From the NCBI GenBank assembly GCA_031553705.1, contig JAVBLD010000049.1, positions 1 to 44,359 on the forward strand: a stretch of DNA of 44,359 nucleotides, read 5' to 3'. The notes below the pieces were generated by a model. The model had not been told where the DNA came from and searched no databases. It saw nothing but the letters and a program-made list of their open reading frames with translations. Positions 43,142 through 44,359 of the stretch are shown in pieces. Numbering within the stretch: the first letter of the stretch is position 1; each line of letters begins with the position of its first letter. Both the position numbers and the translations under genes were made by a program. The DNA is from JAVBLD01 sp031553705 (lineage in GTDB: Bacteria; Bacteroidota; Bacteroidia; Bacteroidales; Marinifilaceae).

Positions 43142-43179
43142 TTGTTATGTTGGTTTAGGTACAGGGAATAAAGATAAAA

Positions 43180-43929
43180 ATGGATAACAAGAAGGTATAT
43201 TTTCTTTCAGACGTTCACTTAGGCACCCCACTGTTTAATAACAACCGGGAAAGGGAGATCAGGCTCACCCGATGGCTCGGTTCCATTAAAGAGGATTGTG
43301 CGGCGCTGTACCTGTTGGGAGATATATTTGATTTTTGGTTCGAATATAAAAGGGTGGTGCCGAAAGGTTTTGTCCGTTTCCTGTCTAAAATATGCGAATT
43401 TACCGATAGTGGGATCGAAGTGCATTTTTTTACCGGTAATCATGATATCTGGGCTTTTGATTATCTCAACAAAGAGTGTGGTATGATTATCCATATGGAC
43501 AACCGGATATTCGATATCAATGGAAAACGTTTTCTCATCGGGCATGGCGACGGGCTGGATCCTTCCGACAAAAAATACCTGTTTTTAAGAAAGGTGTTTC
43601 ATAATCGTTTTATGCAACACTGTTTCCGGCTTATCCATCCCGATTGCGGTATTGCTATGGCGCTCAAGTGGTCTTCGCACTCCCGCCTCGAAAACGAAAA
43701 GGCAGGGACAGGCAGGTTTCGGGGAGAGGAAGACGAAAAGATTGTAAAATATTGCCGTAAGGTGCTTGAAAAAGAGCATTATGACTTTTTTATTTTCGGC
43801 CATCGCCATCTTCCTATGAAAGTTCAACTTACCGCGGACAGCCGTTATTTTAATACCGGCGATTGGCTTACCCATTATAGTTATGCCGTCTTTGACGGGA
43901 ATACGGTGACATTGCTTAAGGCAGACTAA
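43180..43929 (+). CDS. lpxH: UDP-2,3-diacylglucosamine pyrophosphatase LpxH
   Basis: LpxH makes lipid X in lipid A synthesis at the inner membrane. All metallophosphoesterase motifs are present: SDVHLG, LLGDIFDFWFE, TGNHDIW, GHGDGLD and FGHRHLP. The 249 residues and the DFWFEY segment after the second motif fit LpxH rather than general calcineurin-like enzymes. It implies an outer membrane with lipid A, as expected for Bacteroidetes. It follows the lipoprotein gene closely and precedes the interrupted yifB-like gene. Confidence 0.9.
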   Translation: MDNKKVYFLSDVHLGTPLFNNNREREIRLTRWLGSIKEDCAALYLLGDIFDFWFEYKRVVPKGFVRFLSKICEFTDSGIEVHFFTGNHDIWAFDYLNKECGMIIHMDNRIFDINGKRFLIGHGDGLDPSDKKYLFLRKVFHNRFMQHCFRLIHPDCGIAMALKWSSHSRLENEKAGTGRFRGEEDEKIVKYCRKVLEKEHYDFFIFGHRHLPMKVQLTADSRYFNTGDWLTHYSYAVFDGNTVTLLKAD

Positions 43930-44034
43930 GAAACCATATCTTCCCGGAATACACTTCAAACTATTTTGATGTAACATATCGTTTTTTTGTGAAAATTCAT
44001 TAACTTAGGTCCATGAATTAAAAAACTGTGTGTT

Positions 44035-44137
44035 ATGCTAGTCAAGGTGTTCGGAGGAGCAGTTAATGGGATCGATGCCATTACCATTACGATCGAAGTT
44101 AATATCCTATGGGGTGCGAAATTTATTATTGTCGGTT
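44035..44137 (+). pseudogene. YifB/ComM-type Mg-chelatase-like ATPase, 5' fragment cut by the IS
   Basis: The 34 codons from ATG 44035 read MLVKVFGGAVNGIDAITI and continue through TIEVNILWGAKFIIVG, which matches the start of the YifB/ComM family (usually M-L-V-K-V-x-G-A-A-V-x-G-I-D-A, then EV and F-x-I-VGL-x-D). The match breaks exactly where the IS terminus TGGAATTCC begins at 44138, so the insertion lies near codon 35. ComM is a DNA helicase that promotes branch migration in natural transformation; the role in Bacteroidetes is less clear. Only the first of about 510 codons remains in the window, and the rest may lie beyond the IS. Confidence 0.78.
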
Positions 44138-44359
44138 TGGAATTCCTAACTAAATCCGCACAAATAGTTAAGCACTTTTTGCATTTAGTTTCCAGAATTC
44201 ATCTATTGTCATATTATTTAGAGCTTTGTGGCGTCTGATTTTATTATACCAGATTTCTATGTACTCGAAGATCTCTATCTCGATCTGCTCGGGTTTTAGC
44301 GTTCTGTTTCCGTAGATAAGTTCGCACTTGAGGCTCTTGAAGAAGCTCTCGGCCACGGC
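44138..44359 (-). mobile_element. Second copy of the IS3-family element, right end, opposite orientation
   Basis: From TGGAATTCC at 44138 the sequence matches the reverse complement of 1-139, then continues 83 bases further into the transposase gene before the window ends. The copy runs opposite to the left one. The two differ at one base over 139, so both are recent copies of one element. It has inserted into the yifB-like gene. Confidence 0.88.
44168..44359 (-). CDS. IS3-family transposase, C-terminal part
   Basis: Reading from the window edge, the frame gives AVAESFFKSLKCELI, the region of IS3-family orfB that holds the catalytic Glu of the DDE triad (the E in AESFF), then the basic IEIWYNKIRRHKAL segment and the stop at 44168. 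The first two catalytic Asp residues are outside the window. Nothing here suggests inactivation. Confidence 0.88.
   Translation of the reverse strand, partial: AVAESFFKSLKCELIYGNRTLKPEQIEIEIFEYIEIWYNKIRRHKALNNMTIDEFWKLNAKSA

Noticed and set aside
1..44276. Terminal repeat as evidence for a circular plasmid
   Set aside because: The end repeats are inverted, not direct, and are IS sequence. They do not show circularity, and the genes are chromosomal in type.
1..44359. CRISPR array, tRNA, rRNA or tmRNA genes
   Set aside because: No regularly spaced repeats, tRNA-like cloverleaf with a GGTTC arm, or rRNA segments were seen in the gaps.

Overview
The window looks like a chromosomal stretch from a Bacteroidales bacterium, probably in the Dysgonomonadaceae/Porphyromonadaceae/Bacteroidaceae area. 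Evidence for this: a RprX/RprY-type two-component pair, an S46 dipeptidyl-peptidase, a NagB-LmbE fusion protein, a TonB receptor with an N-terminal carboxypeptidase-regulatory-like domain, DUF4369-type thioredoxin lipoproteins, and promoters that fit the Bacteroidetes TTTG-N18/19-TANNTTTG pattern (best before ruvB, rlmN and the hybrid kinase). Gene content is mostly housekeeping with a few accessory islands. No rRNA, tRNA or CRISPR array was seen.

Layout. 1-139 is the right end of an IS3-family element. 373-4698 (+) carries aroB, aroA, tadA and pgk. 4740-8163 (-) has two tandem small paralogues of unknown function and a TrkH/TrkA potassium uptake pair. 8398-10294 (+) holds an ABC-type ATPase followed by a DUF4435 protein, the gene pairing of the PARIS (AriA/AriB) anti-phage system; a heptanucleotide tandem repeat sits against its probable promoter. 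10451-14475 (+) has ruvB, the rprX/rprY pair and rpiB. 14531-20817 (-) is a drug-efflux style block: two TetR regulators, a TolC-like channel, an HlyD-like fusion protein and two ABC-2 permeases, with no ATPase gene. A 16-bp motif occurs identically before the first TetR gene and between the second TetR gene and tolC.

21055-27871 (+) has a large hybrid sensor kinase, an EamA transporter, a CysQ-like phosphatase and an M18 aminopeptidase. 27972-31765 (-) has a lone BlaI-type repressor, ilvE and an S46 peptidase. 32138-38370 (+) has rlmN, a lipocalin preceded by a hairpin-rich leader, a ROK regulator, the NagB-LmbE fusion and a sugar nucleotidyltransferase. 38460-41836 (-) is a probable metal (perhaps copper) locus: Cys-rich membrane protein, TonB receptor, secreted HMA protein. 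41987-43929 (+) has a thioredoxin-fold lipoprotein lacking CxxC, and lpxH.

The window ends with the first 34 codons of a YifB/ComM-type gene interrupted by a second copy of the same IS, in opposite orientation to the copy at the left edge. Both edges therefore lie inside one repeated element, which suggests the window is a contig bounded by IS copies. A 14-base exact match to the Tn5/Nextera mosaic end at 11517-11530 raises the possibility of a library or assembly artefact there.
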